Position numbers and translations under genes: made by a program
Assembly (NCBI GenBank): GCA_963807235.1
Contig: CAWEBF010000035.1
Coordinates: 124,001-188,000, forward strand
Origin: CAWEBF01 sp963807235
Lineage (GTDB): Bacteria; Acidobacteriota; Vicinamibacteria; Vicinamibacterales; UBA2999
DNA length: 64,000 nucleotides
Reading direction: 5' to 3'
The notes under the pieces: model-generated
Databases searched by the model: none
Told to the model about the DNA's origin: nothing
The model's input: only the letters and a program-made list of their open reading frames with translations
In this document: positions 16,037 through 26,138 of the stretch, in pieces
How positions within the stretch are numbered: the first letter of the stretch is position 1
Layout: each line of letters starts with the position of its first letter

Positions 16037-17677
16037 TCAGTCTCCACCGCTCCGCGCGCGGCTGGTCTTCCGCGCGCGAGGCGTGCGGGGCTTGGCGGGC
16101 GTCGTACCCGTGGAGGCCACGACGCTCTTCGCCGCCCGCGCACGCGGGGCGCGCTCGGGGGGCGCGGCAGGTGCGGCCGTGCGGCGTCGGCGTCCGACGG
16201 GGGCGGCAGAGGGCCCAGAAGACGACGTCAGTTGGTTGCCCGGCTGCGGCCCTTCGTCCTCGTCGTCCCCCAGCACGCGGCCACCAGCCGGCTCGGCCGC
16301 AAACGGCTGACGATCGTCGTCCACCTGTGCGTCGACGATTGGCAGGTCCGCCACCACTTCGGTGACGGGCTCCGCCATCACGGTCTCGTTGCCGGCTTCG
16401 GCATCGTCCTCGACGTCTGCCGGCAAGCCCTCCAGGCCAACCGAGTGCGGCCTCGACAGCAGGTTCAGCCCGGGGAAGACCCGCACGGCGCCCTGCCGGT
16501 CGCGCTCGATCCGGAGGACGTTCTCCTTGCCGGCGGCACGCAGCAGATCCACCACGGAGGCGAAGCCGTATCTGCGCTCGTCGAATCCCTCGATCGCGGT
16601 CCGCAGGAACTGGCGGGCCTGCCGCACGTACATCGGCCACCGGACGTTGTGCGCGTGCGCGAACGCATGCTGCACGGCACGGATGCCGTCCTGCATGCTC
16701 ATGGGCGATGCAGGCATCGTCTCGTCTTCGTCGTCGGTGTCGGTATCGGTGTCGGCTTCGGCATCCGGTTGTGATGTGACGATGGGCTGTGCCGCCGGGA
16801 CAACCGGGTCCAGCGTTTCGGGCGACGGAGCGGCGGCGCTGGCCGCTGCCGCGACCGCAGCCGGGCTACCCTCCACGGCCTCGACCAGCATGCTGCGGCC
16901 GGCGTGCTTCAGTTCCACGGCGCCCGTCTGCGCCACCTTCTCCATGAAGTCGCGGAAACTGCCCGGACCGTAGTTGCGCTCGGAGAACGTCGAGTCGAGC
17001 TGCAGCAGCGTGCTCTTCAGCAGTCCCAGTTGCGGCGTGACCTCGCGCTCCGACAGCACCTTCAGTGCACGAAGCACCAGAGGAAGGGCGGCCGTGATCT
17101 GCGAGGTGGCGCCCGCGGGCTTGCCGCCGCGTTCGTGCTGGCGGCCGCGGCCGCTGCCGCCCCCACTGGCGCTCGTCGAACCCACAAGGTTCTCGTAGGC
17201 GATGAACTCGTGGCAGTTGCGCTGCATGGTGCCGCTGGTGAACTGCCGGCCGCCCACGACCAGCACCTTCCGGCCGTACTGCTTGAGCTTCTCGACGAGC
17301 GAGATGAAGTCGCTGTCGCCGCCGACGATCACGAACACGTTGATGTGGTCGTGCGTGAAGGCCATCTCGAGCGCGTCGAGGGCCATGGTGATGTCGGCGC
17401 CGTTCTTGTCGCCGCCCGGCGTCAGGTTGCGCTGCACCATCCGGATGGCGTGCTGCGTGAGGTGGCGGCTGTAGTCACCCGCGCGCTTCCAGTCGCTGTA
17501 GGCGACCTTCGTGACGATTTCGCCGCGTTCCTTGATGGCCTCGAGCACGAGGCCGATGTCGAAGTTGCCGCCGATGGTCGATTTGACGCCGATCTCGACG
17601 TTGTCGAAGTCGATGAAGACGGCGATGCGGTTGTTGTTGGGTGTTGAGGGGTTGGATGTTGAGGGTGTTGGAATCAC
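16037..17677 (-). CDS. NYN-domain protein with OST-HTH/LOTUS-like region (LabA/DUF88 family)
   Basis: 546 residues. Residues about 18-165 are a NYN (PIN-like) nuclease domain with the acidic residues in RIAVFIDFDNVEIG, DITMALDALEMA and FVIVGGDSDFISLVEKLK. Two regions that look like OST-HTH/LOTUS domains follow: LPLVLRALKVLSEREVTPQLGLLKSTLLQLDSTFSERNYG (about 200-260) and a second near 335-400. The C-terminal 100 residues are acidic, then Arg/Lys-rich and likely disordered. Proteins of this plan are thought to cut or bind structured RNA. The GTG start at 17677 lies in a short repeat that encodes PTPSTSNPSTPNNN, so the exact start is uncertain. Confidence 0.85.
   Translation of the reverse strand: MIPTPSTSNPSTPNNNRIAVFIDFDNVEIGVKSTIGGNFDIGLVLEAIKERGEIVTKVAYSDWKRAGDYSRHLTQHAIRMVQRNLTPGGDKNGADITMALDALEMAFTHDHINVFVIVGGDSDFISLVEKLKQYGRKVLVVGGRQFTSGTMQRNCHEFIAYENLVGSTSASGGGSGRGRQHERGGKPAGATSQITAALPLVLRALKVLSEREVTPQLGLLKSTLLQLDSTFSERNYGPGSFRDFMEKVAQTGAVELKHAGRSMLVEAVEGSPAAVAAAASAAAPSPETLDPVVPAAQPIVTSQPDAEADTDTDTDDEDETMPASPMSMQDGIRAVQHAFAHAHNVRWPMYVRQARQFLRTAIEGFDERRYGFASVVDLLRAAGKENVLRIERDRQGAVRVFPGLNLLSRPHSVGLEGLPADVEDDAEAGNETVMAEPVTEVVADLPIVDAQVDDDRQPFAAEPAGGRVLGDDEDEGPQPGNQLTSSSGPSAAPVGRRRRTAAPAAPPERAPRARAAKSVVASTGTTPAKPRTPRARKTSRARSGGD
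17633..17675. repeat. Degenerate GGTGTTG/GATGTTG repeat over the NYN start
   Basis: GTTGTTG, GGTGTTG, AGGGGTTG, GATGTTG and AGGGTGTTG follow each other with spacings of 7-9 bases. They code for the low-complexity N-terminus of the NYN protein. It is less regular than the other heptamer arrays. Confidence 0.55.
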
Positions 17678-17937
17678 ATGTGTCCGTACAAGGGTCGAGG
17701 CAAAGGGCTCAAGGCCCCAGGCCGCGTTCCTCGCGTTATTCGTTCAAGCGTATTGCCTGACTCAGTCGTTGATGTTGCGGGCTCGGATCAGGGGGCTCAA
17801 GCAAGGAATCAGAGGGATTCCCGCGAAACTGCCATGAGGACCCGGGGGCCGTGCCCGACCGCGGCGCCGCCCTCGCTGGGCAGTCACCGACGATCAGTAT
17901 AGCCGGGCCCCGGGTGGATTCGCCAAGAATTCGCCAA

Positions 17938-19161
17938 CTATCGCCTGGACGCCTTCTTCACGTGTTTGCCGGCCCAATCCAGCATGATGTCGGCGATTTC
18001 AAGGTTCTTGGAGTCGAGCATCATCATGTGCGTCACGCCCAGCATGCCCATCTCGTCCAGCTTCAGGTAGTCGGCCCGCGCGGTTCCCTGCTTCTGGGCG
18101 CGCCGGGCATTGATGGCGTCCACGGTCTCCTGGCACTGCTGGCTCGTGGCCGTGTAGTCGCCCTTGATCGCCATATACGGGATCGCGTCGAAGTCCGCCG
18201 CGCTCAATCCGCTGTTGGGAAGCGAGCACCCGCCCTCGACGGTGATGAGCCCCTTCACCAGATCCAGCTTGCCGCGCTCCTTGAGGATCCTGACCATGTG
18301 ATGGCCCATGATGCCGGACTGGGAATGCGTGGCCACGATGGCCCCGCCCAGCCGCTCGACCAGGAGCGCCAGGTTCTGCGGGGTCCACGTGTTGGCCGGC
18401 GACAGGGCTTGCGGGTTGCACGACGCACACGTCGAGCCGGGCAGCGTGACCTCGGCGTTGGGAACCAGCTGCTTGTAGTACTCCGCCACGGCATTCATCG
18501 GGAAGAGCGGCGCCACGTGTGGCTCTTTATCGGTGCCCTTGTCCGGATCCTCGGCGGACGCATGAGGAATCAGCCGGCCCGTCGCCACCGTCGAACCGGC
18601 GGGAACCAGGTGGCCGAACCAGGCCGTCCACGCGCCGTTGTCGGTGATGCGTCCGAAGGCCGGGATCAACTCGGCGGCCGCCTTCGCATCGCCGGCGTTC
18701 AGTTTTGCTTCCGCTTCGTGCAGGACCGACTGATCGAACCCGGATCGCCCGCGGCCCGACTGGTCCACCACGTAGGTGGCCACGCCCTTGCGGACGAAGT
18801 ACGGGAACCACCCTTCGCGGCCGTCGGGGGTGGATTCCAGAGCGGCGCCCGTGTGGGTGGACCCGTGCACCATGATCACCGGCCACCCGGCTCCCGCCTG
18901 TCGCGCCGGGATCTGGAACTGCACGTACATCTGGCCGATCGTGATCTGCTGGGGCGTGCGCGCCGGAACGGGTTGCCCCGGCGGCGCGAATGGCACCGCG
19001 GCGTGCTCGCTGACCTTGGTCACGCCGCCGATGAAGAAGCTGCCCTGGTCCTCGATCGTCACGGGCCCGCCCATGAACTTCTTGTGCGGCTGCCCCTGGC
19101 CGGCGATCGTTGCGTTGAGGCCAAGCGCGAGAACAACGAGTATGAGTGCACAGCTTCTCAT
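17938..19161 (-). CDS. Exported alpha/beta hydrolase (esterase-like)
   Basis: 407 residues with a leader (SCALILVVLALGLNATIAGQ). Alpha/beta hydrolase signals: VIMVHGSTHTG (oxyanion loop after the HG), YVVDQSGRGRSGFD, the nucleophile elbow ATHSQSGIMGHH, and a C-terminal GVTHMMMLD that could supply the catalytic His. The central part has a CASCNPQ pair of cysteines. It probably hydrolyses an ester in the periplasm; the substrate is unknown. ATG 19161 was preferred over GTG 19170 because AGGAG sits 8 bases upstream of it. It is divergent from the padR-like gene across a 90-bp heptamer array. Confidence 0.85.
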   Translation of the reverse strand: MRSCALILVVLALGLNATIAGQGQPHKKFMGGPVTIEDQGSFFIGGVTKVSEHAAVPFAPPGQPVPARTPQQITIGQMYVQFQIPARQAGAGWPVIMVHGSTHTGAALESTPDGREGWFPYFVRKGVATYVVDQSGRGRSGFDQSVLHEAEAKLNAGDAKAAAELIPAFGRITDNGAWTAWFGHLVPAGSTVATGRLIPHASAEDPDKGTDKEPHVAPLFPMNAVAEYYKQLVPNAEVTLPGSTCASCNPQALSPANTWTPQNLALLVERLGGAIVATHSQSGIMGHHMVRILKERGKLDLVKGLITVEGGCSLPNSGLSAADFDAIPYMAIKGDYTATSQQCQETVDAINARRAQKQGTARADYLKLDEMGMLGVTHMMMLDSKNLEIADIMLDWAGKHVKKASRR

Positions 19162-19200
19162 CGGATTCACTCCTCAGGAAACGAGCCGAGGGGATCTTAC

Positions 19201-19290
19201 AGGCTCCAGGCTCCGGCTCCAGGCTCCAGGCTTCCGGCTTCCGGCTTCCGGCTTCCGGCCAACGACGAACGACGAACGACGAACGACCAA
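19201..19290. repeat. Long heptamer array with unit switch, in a divergent promoter region
   Basis: Thirteen units, 90 bp. AGGCTCC twice, one 6-bp GGCTCC, AGGCTCC, AGGCTTC, CGGCTTC three times, CGGCCAA, CGACGAA three times, CGACCAA. As at 15312 the unit drifts from GGCTCC to CGACGAA with nearly constant 7-bp spacing. It fills the gap between the divergent hydrolase and PadR genes. Confidence 0.9.
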
Positions 19291-19304
19291 CTTCGGTATA
19301 CTCA

Positions 19305-19325
19305 AGGCATAGCCAACCTATGCCT
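19305..19325. promoter_or_regulatory. Palindrome over the padR start codon (putative operator)
   Basis: AGGCATAG and CTATGCCT are exact inverted repeats separated by CCAAC (19305-19325). The right arm contains the ATG of the PadR gene at 19320-19322. PadR regulators bind palindromes near their own promoter, so this could be an autoregulatory operator. A TATACT-like -10 sits just upstream at 19297-19302. Confidence 0.5.
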
Positions 19326-19649
19326 AGGGACACTGGACTGCCGCCAGGGACGCTCATGATGCTGGTGCTGCGGCTCCTGAGCCGGGAACCGCTGCACGGC
19401 TACGCGATCGCGCAGCGCATCCACCAGCTGTCCGCCGAACAACTCCGTGTGGAGGAAGGCTCGCTCTACCCGGCGCTTCAGAAGCTGCTGGTCAAGGGCT
19501 GGGTGAAGGCCGCGTGGCGAGAGTCGGAGTCCGGACGGCAGGTTCGGGAATACCGCCTCACGGCCAGCGGCCGGCGGCAGCTCGAGGCCGAAGTGACGGA
19601 GTACCGACGGACGGCGAGCGCGATCGGCCTGCTGCTGGACGAGGTCTGA
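19320..19649 (+). CDS. PadR family transcriptional regulator
   Basis: 109 residues, a minimal PadR protein. The winged helix is plain: LPPGTLMMLVLRLLSREPLHGYAIAQRIHQLS, then the wing and recognition part VEEGSLYPALQKLLVKGWVKAAW, and the RQVREYRLTASGRRQLEAE strand-turn typical of the family. It acts as a small dimeric repressor. The following gene starts 8 bases after the stop and encodes a MacB-like permease, a pairing that is very frequent in Acidobacteriota, so it most likely controls that permease and itself through the palindrome over its start codon. Confidence 0.93.
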   Translation: MPRDTGLPPGTLMMLVLRLLSREPLHGYAIAQRIHQLSAEQLRVEEGSLYPALQKLLVKGWVKAAWRESESGRQVREYRLTASGRRQLEAEVTEYRRTASAIGLLLDEV

Positions 19650-19657
19650 GATTCGCC

Positions 19658-22337
19658 GTGGCCATCATCGGAGAGTGGCTTCGTCGTCTCGGTTACCTGT
19701 TCAGGCGGGGCGCGATGGAAGACGAATTACGGCGTGAGATGGAGTCGCATCGCGCGTTGCTGGAAGAGCCGCAGGCCTTTGGCAACACCTTGCGGCTGCG
19801 GGACGAAGCGCAGGATGCCTGGGGGTGGCGGTGGCTCGACGCCTTCGTGCAGGACACGCGCTTTGCGCTGAGGACGTTGCGCCACAGCCCCGGGTTCGCG
19901 CTCACGGCGGTCCTGACCCTCGCGCTCGGCATCGGCGTCAACAGCGCCATGTTCAGCGTCGTCAACGGGCTCCTGCTGCGGCCGTTGTACGAACACGCGG
20001 ACGAGGTCGTGGGCGTCTACAGCCGCAGCACGAAGGCTGACGGCGGGTTCCGCGGCGTCTCCTACGCAAACTACCTCGATCTTCGCGAAGGGACCGCTGG
20101 AGTCTTCGCGAATTTGGCGGCCCATGAGTCGCTCTTCGTCGGCCTGGACACAGGCGAGGGCGCGCAGCCCACGCTCGCGTCGGCCGTGACCTCCAACTAC
20201 TTCCAGATCTTTGGCCAGCCGCTCGCTCGTGGGCGTGCGTTCACCGAGGAGGAAGAACGGCTCGGAGCCAATGCCAGGGTCGCGATCATCAGTCACGCGC
20301 TGTGGCAGCAACGTGGCGCCGACCCGAACCTGCTCGGCGGGTCCGTGCGCGTGAACGGCGAGCCCTTCACTATCGTCGGCGTAGCCAGTGAGGGGTTTAC
20401 CGGAGGGAGTATCCCGGGACCGGAGGTGTGGCTGCCGATGGGCGCGCACGATGCATTCAGCCCGGAACGCGCGCCGGCGGATGGCCCTTTCGGTGCGCGC
20501 GAGAGGCACGACTTCGGCGTCGTCGGACGGCTTCGGGGCGGCGCCCGGATCGAGACCGTCGCGCCGGCACTCGAGACCGTCGCCCGCCGGCTGGAGCAGG
20601 CGTTTCCAGAAGTCAACGCCGGCTACACGCTGCAGGTGGCGGCGCCTTCGCGTCTCATGTTCATGCCGGGTCCGGGAAACGGCGCGGTAACGGCAGCACT
20701 GGCCCTGCTCCTGATGGTGATGCCGGCGATCGTCCTGCTGGTTGCTTGCCTGAACCTTGCCGATCTGCTGCTGGCCCGCGGGCACGTGCGCCGGCAGGAG
20801 CTGGCCATCAGGTCCTCCCTCGGTGGCGGCCGGGGGCGCATCACACGGCAGCTGCTCACCGAAGGGCTGCTGCTCGCGTTGGCCGGAGGTGCCGTCGGGC
20901 TGTTGCTTTCCACCTGGGCGACCAGCGCGCTGCTCGCCACGGTGCGTCCTATGCTTCCGGCGGCTTTGGCGCTTCCGGAACTCGATCTCGACTGGCGGGT
21001 CCTGGCCGGGACCGTGGCGTTCAGCCTGGTGGCGTCGCTGGTCTTCGGCGCCTGGCCCGCCTGGAAGCTGACGGGGCGCGCGGCCGTCGCCGACCTCAAG
21101 CGACAGGTTGGGGAGGAGGGGCGCCGGCCGGGCCGCGTCAGGCTCGGCAGCGCCCTGGTGATCGGCCAGGTCGCGCTCTCGCTTCTCCTGCTCGCATGCG
21201 GTGGGCTGTTCCTGATGAGCGCGATCTCGGCCGCGACGGCGGACCCTGGGTTTCGCCTCGACGGCGGATTGCTCGCCGAAGTCGATCCGGCACTGGCCGG
21301 CTTCGACGAGGCGCGCGGGAGACAACTGCATCTGGCCCTCGTGGATCGGCTGCGAACGCTGCCGGGCGTGGAAGCGGTGACCATCGGGGCGGCCTTTGCG
21401 TTCACGTCATTCCGGGACAGCCGCGTTGTGGCTCCGGCTGGCGCCACCGGGCCCCAATCGAGGTCCGTCGACGCCGTGTTCAACGCCGTCGGCCGCGACT
21501 ACGCGCGAGTCCTGGGGCTTCCCGTGCGTACCGGCCGTGATTTCACCGACGCCGAATTGGCACCTGGCGCCCAGGCGTGGGTGGCAATCATCGACGACGA
21601 GCTCGCGCAGCGTCTGTGGCCGGGAGAAAGCGCGTTGGGGCGGCTGGTGCAGTTCCTCGACGCAGAGGGGCCCGAAGCCGGACGGACCATCGAGGTAATC
21701 GGCATCGTCCCGACCGTGAAGCACTCGCTCAGCAATCCCCGGCCGTTCCCGCATGTCTACGTGCCGCTGGGACAGCGCTACGAGAGCGCCATGACGCTGC
21801 AGCTGCGTATCGTCGACAAGAACGCCGAACGCGCCATGCTGGCAACGCTCGCCCGCGTGATCCGCGACGTCGATGAGCGCGTGCCCGTCCTGAGGGTCGA
21901 GACGTGGCGGAATCATGTCGATCGCGGCGTCGACGCCTGGATCTATCGCACCGGCGCCAGGGTGTTCTCGGCGTTCGGAGCGATTGCGCTGGTGCTGGCC
22001 GTCATCGGCGTCTACGGCGTCAAGTCGTACACCGTGTCGCGGCGGACGCGCGAGTTCGGCATAAGGATCGCGACGGGCGCGCATCCACGCGCCCTGCTGT
22101 GGCAGGTCCTCCGGGAGGGTGGCCGTACCACGGCGGTCGGCATCGTGATCGGCCTGCTGCTGGCGGTCGGCGCCGGGCAGCTCCTCCAGGGGCTCCTCCA
22201 TGGCGTCAGGAGTGTCGAACCCGTGGTGCTGGTAGCGGCACCGCTAATCCTGCTCGCCGCGTCGCTGCTCGCGTCGTTCATCCCGGCGCTGCGCGCCACG
22301 AAGATCGATCCCGACGGTCGCGCTGCGCTCCGAGTAG
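19658..22337 (+). CDS. ADOP-family MacB-like ABC transporter permease, C-terminus frameshifted
   Basis: About 892 residues. N-terminal ADOP leader region (MEDELRREMESHRALLEE), then FtsX-MacB plan: HSPGFALTAVLTLALGIGVNSAMFSVVNG (first helix), MacB periplasmic core domain, FtsX helices (about residues 345-480), a second periplasmic core and final FtsX helices ending ASFIPALRATKIDP. No ATPase domain is present. After KIDP the open frame continues to 22933 antisense to the next gene, but deleting one G at 22316-22317 gives DVALRSE and a TAG at 22335-22337, the canonical family end. I therefore place the end there. Start GTG 19658 follows padR by 8 bases. Substrate unknown; the family is linked to efflux or lipoprotein export. 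Confidence 0.88.
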
Positions 22338-22395
22338 CCAGCGCGGAAGGTCAGTTAACGCCAACCCGCTTGCTTGTGGACGCACCTCGACGACG

Positions 22396-23922
22396 TCAGG
22401 CTGGAACGGAGCCCGAATCGTCGTGGGGTCGAGCCTCCAGCAGGAGACTGCCTCCTGCATGTTGGCCCGGCATTCTGGTCACGAACCGTTCCCCGACGAT
22501 AGCGATTCCTGCCGCGGCCGCCGGGCGCACGAGATCCGCCTTCAGACGTCGCGCGACCGCCGCAGCCTGCGGTGGGAATGTCTGTGGAAGGAGAAGGACG
22601 ACGTCGCCGTTCGGCAGTGCGCCTGCCTCGTCGCCCTCCCTCAGAAAGCGACGAGACTCGATGACGAGCGCCGCGGCTTGCGTTGCGGTAGGCGGCGGCG
22701 AGCACCTGAACACGAACAGCGTAATGGGAGCGCCGCGCTCGAGAGCGCTCGCCACAAGTTGGTCGATCGCGGCCGCGAAGTTGGTGGAGTCGGGTAAACG
22801 CCCGATCGAGGGGTCGGGTCGCTCGGCCCAGGTTTCCAGAACATCGGCGACGGCTCGCGCCTGCTCATGCTCGGCCGGTGTCCAGGGCGGCGGCTCAGAC
22901 CCCTGCGTCGCCTGTTCGGCCCGTTCGGATTGAGCCGAGCCGACGGGCGACGCGCCGTTGAGTCCGGCCGAAAAACGCACCGTGCTGGCGCGAAGCGCAC
23001 GGCGCAGGGGGTAAAGCGCGCGTGCCAGCGCGCGCGTGCGATCCAATGGAACGGCGGCAAGATCGTTCGCCACCGCCAATGCCACGCGCACGCTACCCGC
23101 GCGGGTGGTCAGCGCCAGCGTAGTGTCGAGCGCCGAGACATACGCCGCCAGCACTGCCGGATCGCATGCATCGATCTCACCCAACAGGGCCAGCAGCCAG
23201 GTCGAGTTGGCGCTGCGCGTAAGCGTGACCACCAACGCGCCGGCGACGCCCTCCACAAGCGTTAGCGGCATGCGGGTCAGCTGCAGCGCCTCGGGCACGG
23301 CCTGGGGCGGGAACACCAGCGGCGGCACCTCGGTGGCCCGTCCGGCAAGCGAGACGACACGCTTGAACACCCCGGGCGCGGTTTCCACGAAGCCCACAAC
23401 CTCGATGTCGTGCCACACGGCCAGCCCTTCGGCGAACATCGACACCAGCCGCCGATCGGAGCCGTCGAATGCCGCGGCGCGCAGCGCCTGGTTGAGTGCC
23501 GCCAGGTGATGAGTCCAAACCACTTGGCTGGCCAAGTGCTGCTCGACGGCCGTTCGCAGCCAGCCGCTGACCGTGGCGAGGTCCCCTCCGCCGGGAAAGA
23601 CATCGCCTGAATCGAGGTGCGCAACCATCATCACACCCGCGACGGTTCCGCCGATGCGGACGGGTAACAGCGTGACCGCGTGCGGCCCGAGCCGCGCCAC
23701 CTGCGTCGCCTGGAGGCCTATCGCCGCTTCGGCGGCGGGACGCAAGCCACGCATAGCCTTGTGATCGAGCGCGCCCGCCGGAGCCCCGGGGCGCGCGGGA
23801 AAGAGCAGCACCGGCTCGAAGGCCAGATCGTGCAGCTGCACTTCGAGCGACATGGGGCTGCAAAACGCACGCAGCCATTGCCACGATCGGCCCGACACCA
23901 AGTGCTGGAGAGGTCCTCTCAT
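22396..23922 (-). CDS. GAF-like sensor protein with degenerate GGDEF-like C-terminus (tentative)
   Basis: About 508 residues, no signal peptide or membrane helix. Two regions have GAF-like patterns: FEPVLLFPARPG to VTLLPVRIGGTVAGVMMVAHLDSGDVFPGG (about 35-125) and a second from LVSMFAEGLAVWHDIEVVGFVE to ALVVTLTR (about 160-235). The C-terminal 110 residues (ITLFVFRC to LVRPAAAAGIAIVGERFV) resemble a diguanylate cyclase fold but lack GGDEF; EGDEAGALPNGDVVLLLP occupies that position. I infer a cytosolic ligand-sensing or scaffold protein, not an active cyclase. It lies beside a PEGA pseudokinase gene, from which it diverges. ATG 23922 is preferred over GTG 23925. Confidence 0.55.
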   Translation of the reverse strand: MRGPLQHLVSGRSWQWLRAFCSPMSLEVQLHDLAFEPVLLFPARPGAPAGALDHKAMRGLRPAAEAAIGLQATQVARLGPHAVTLLPVRIGGTVAGVMMVAHLDSGDVFPGGGDLATVSGWLRTAVEQHLASQVVWTHHLAALNQALRAAAFDGSDRRLVSMFAEGLAVWHDIEVVGFVETAPGVFKRVVSLAGRATEVPPLVFPPQAVPEALQLTRMPLTLVEGVAGALVVTLTRSANSTWLLALLGEIDACDPAVLAAYVSALDTTLALTTRAGSVRVALAVANDLAAVPLDRTRALARALYPLRRALRASTVRFSAGLNGASPVGSAQSERAEQATQGSEPPPWTPAEHEQARAVADVLETWAERPDPSIGRLPDSTNFAAAIDQLVASALERGAPITLFVFRCSPPPTATQAAALVIESRRFLREGDEAGALPNGDVVLLLPQTFPPQAAAVARRLKADLVRPAAAAGIAIVGERFVTRMPGQHAGGSLLLEARPHDDSGSVPA

Positions 23923-24303
23923 CACAGATGCGCAGGGCCTTTAGGAACGCCTGCCCACCCCCGCCTGAATTGCAATTAGACCGCCATTTCTTACGGGACG
24001 GGACTTTTTTTTCGCAAGCGGTGCTCTACGCCACTGGCCCGTACGCGGCATTCGCCTTCGGACGTCTACCACGCGGTACGCGAAGCCTCTCAACGCTCCC
24101 TGTCACGAGGACAAACGATCGTGAAGGCCACACGATCGTGCAACGTGGTGTTGACTGTGTCGCGATATCGTGGACAATTCAAATTGCCTGCGCATTGTTG
24201 CGCGCCGGTCGTTTTGCGCTTACGGTTCGATTGAAAGGCCTGCGGTTCGCGAATGCGAGCCGACCGTGAATATGCCGTATCCGGTAACTGATCGACCCTG
24301 GTT
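23923..24303. other. Intergenic region, AT-richer, no gene seen
   Basis: About 380 bases between divergent genes. It is less GC-rich than its surroundings and has a run of T near 24005. ACGATCGTG occurs twice 17 bases apart (24115-24123 and 24132-24140), a spacing that would put both on nearly the same helix face region. No convincing ORF or RNA gene. Confidence 0.5.
24151..24179 (+). promoter_or_regulatory. Possible sigma-70-like promoter for the pseudokinase gene
   Basis: TTGACT (24151-24156), a 17-base spacer and ACAATT (24174-24179), about 125 bases upstream of GTG 24304. The -35 is good, the -10 is weak. The two ACGATCGTG copies lie just upstream. Confidence 0.3.
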
Positions 24304-26102
24304 GTGATCAATCCTCAAAGCTCGCGGGCAGCGGCACCGGCAAACGACGGCTTGGCCAGTTGGTACACGCCGGGGCCCGATCGACGGTTTCGGCGATCGG
24401 TTGCTGATGTTCGACAACAGCGGGACCGACTCGCTGGAACTGCTCCGCTTCTATCCCTCGCTGGCAGCCGTCGCCGGATTCGAAGAGGCCCTGCGCGAGC
24501 GCGTCCACCAGGTCGGCCAGATCCGCGATCACGCGTTTCCGCTCATCGTCGCCGTGGAGCGGCTGGAAGGGGACGGGACGCTGGCGCTCGTGTCCACTCA
24601 TATTCCCGGCAAGCGCCTGTCGGTCCTCTTCGATCGTCCGGGGCGTGCGGGGTCTCAATCCGTCGTTCGTCACAGGCATGGTCAAAGCAGGTCGTCAAGT
24701 CGTTGACGGTCTTGCAGTCCAAGGGACACGACATCACGCACAGCGCGCTCACGCCAGACCGTGTCGTCATCACCACGCAGTGGCCGTGTCTGCATCGTCG
24801 AGCACGTGCTCGGGTCGGCCTTGCGCCAGCTCAACCTCTCGGCTTCGCAGTTATGGTCCGACTTCGGTCTGGTCACTCCGCCCGACCCTTCCGGATCCGT
24901 CCGCCTCGACGCACGCACCGATGTGTTCCAGCTCGGCGTGCTGGCGCTCGAGCTGCTGCTGGGCCGGCGGCTGACTCGCCTGGACCTCAAGGAGCCGGCT
25001 TCCGGATCTGCTCGACCAGTGGAGCGCCGCTGTTGCCCGTACGGGGCTGTCCAGCGACCACCTGCGCCTGTGGCTGGAACGGGCGCTGCAGATCGGGCAC
25101 CAGACGCCTACCAGACCGCCGCCGACGCGTACGCCGATCTCCGCGACATGCCGTCCGAGTCCACTGCGGCTGCCTTCGAGTTGCTGACAGGCGACGTGGA
25201 CGCCCTCGCAGCCCGGCGAATGCAACCCGCCGAAACAGGCAACTGACACGAGAGGTTTCCACGGCCAACGCCTCCGCACGGCGCGAATGCATGAAGCAGC
25301 GGCGGCCGACTGCTCCACCGGCGCTCACGCCCCGATTCGATCTTCGAAGCCACAACACGAATCAGCTCAGACCGCGTCGCCGGTTGTGAGGGCGCGCCAC
25401 AGTGCGCCGGATGGCGCGCCGAAAGTCCACCGCGCATCACCCTGGATCACAGCCGCGCTTGGTCTCCTGGCGCTTCGTCGAGGCGGGCGTCATCGCCGCG
25501 CTGGTGATGCGCCAGCCCGCGGTCGCCACGACCGCGGCACGCGCAGCCGAACCTGGCGTGCCGATCGCCGGGAGCGAGCCGCTCTCGACCCCGGCGCCAC
25601 AGCGCTTTCGGCCGTAGCACTTTCGGCGGCTCCAGTGACCTCCGTAACGGCGACAGCGCCAGACCCAATCGCCGCGGCCAACAATCAACGTTCGGGTGGA
25701 GTGCAGCTTCAGACGCCGATCGAGCTGAAAGTGCTGCATGGCGACGAGGTGCTCGGCTCGACCGCTGACGGCCCGATCATCATGAGGGCCGGCACATATC
25801 AACTGGACCTGATCAACACGACGCTGGGGCTCCGCATGCGCCGCGACGTCACGTTCCGCGAAGGGCAGCTGGCGAGAATGGACATCACGCTGCCGATGGG
25901 GCGGGTCAGCGTGAACGCACAGCCCTGGGCTGAAGTGTCGATCGACAACCGGGCGTACGGGGAAACTCCGCTCGCCAATCTGCCCGTGCCGATCGGCAAC
26001 CACGAGATCGTGTTCCGTCACCCGGATCTTGGCGAGCGTCGTCAGATGATCACCGTGCGGGCCGACGGCGAGACGCGCGTGGGCGCGACGTTCGGACGAT
26101 AG
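24304..26102 (+). pseudogene. PEGA-domain pseudokinase, broken by about ten frameshifts
   Basis: Reading across frames gives one coherent protein. GTG 24304 (INPQSSRAAAPANDG), shift near 24376, then LLMFDNSGTDSLELLRFYPSL and VALVSTHIPG-type kinase N-lobe; shift near 24636 to RGLNPSFVTGMV; near 24680 to KQVVKSLTVLQSKGHDITHS; near 24772 to GRVCIVEHVLGSALRQLNLS; near 24997 to RLPDLLDQWSAAVARTG; near 25100 to AYQTAADAYADLRDMPSES; then further shifts between 25235 and 25630. The last 160 residues are an intact PEGA domain (VSVNAQPWAEVSIDNRAYGETPLANLPV). HSALTPD and IVEHVLG stand where active kinases have HRDLKP and DFG, so even the ancestor was a pseudokinase. Whether this is decay or sequencing error is open. 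Confidence 0.75.
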
Positions 26103-26138
26103 CCGTCGTTGAGCGGCCAGGTTCACGCCTGTCGTTCA

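Noticed and set aside
17678..17902. Short open frame upstream of the NYN gene
   Set aside because: No ribosome site, no recognisable pattern, Arg/Pro-rich composition as expected from random GC-rich sequence.
13919..19290. Heptamer arrays read as a CRISPR array
   Set aside because: Units are 7 bp and contiguous with no spacers, and no cas genes are present.
22338..22933. C-terminal extension of the ADOP permease
   Set aside because: It is antisense to the GAF-like gene, has no family support, and arises from a one-base insertion that destroys the canonical stop.
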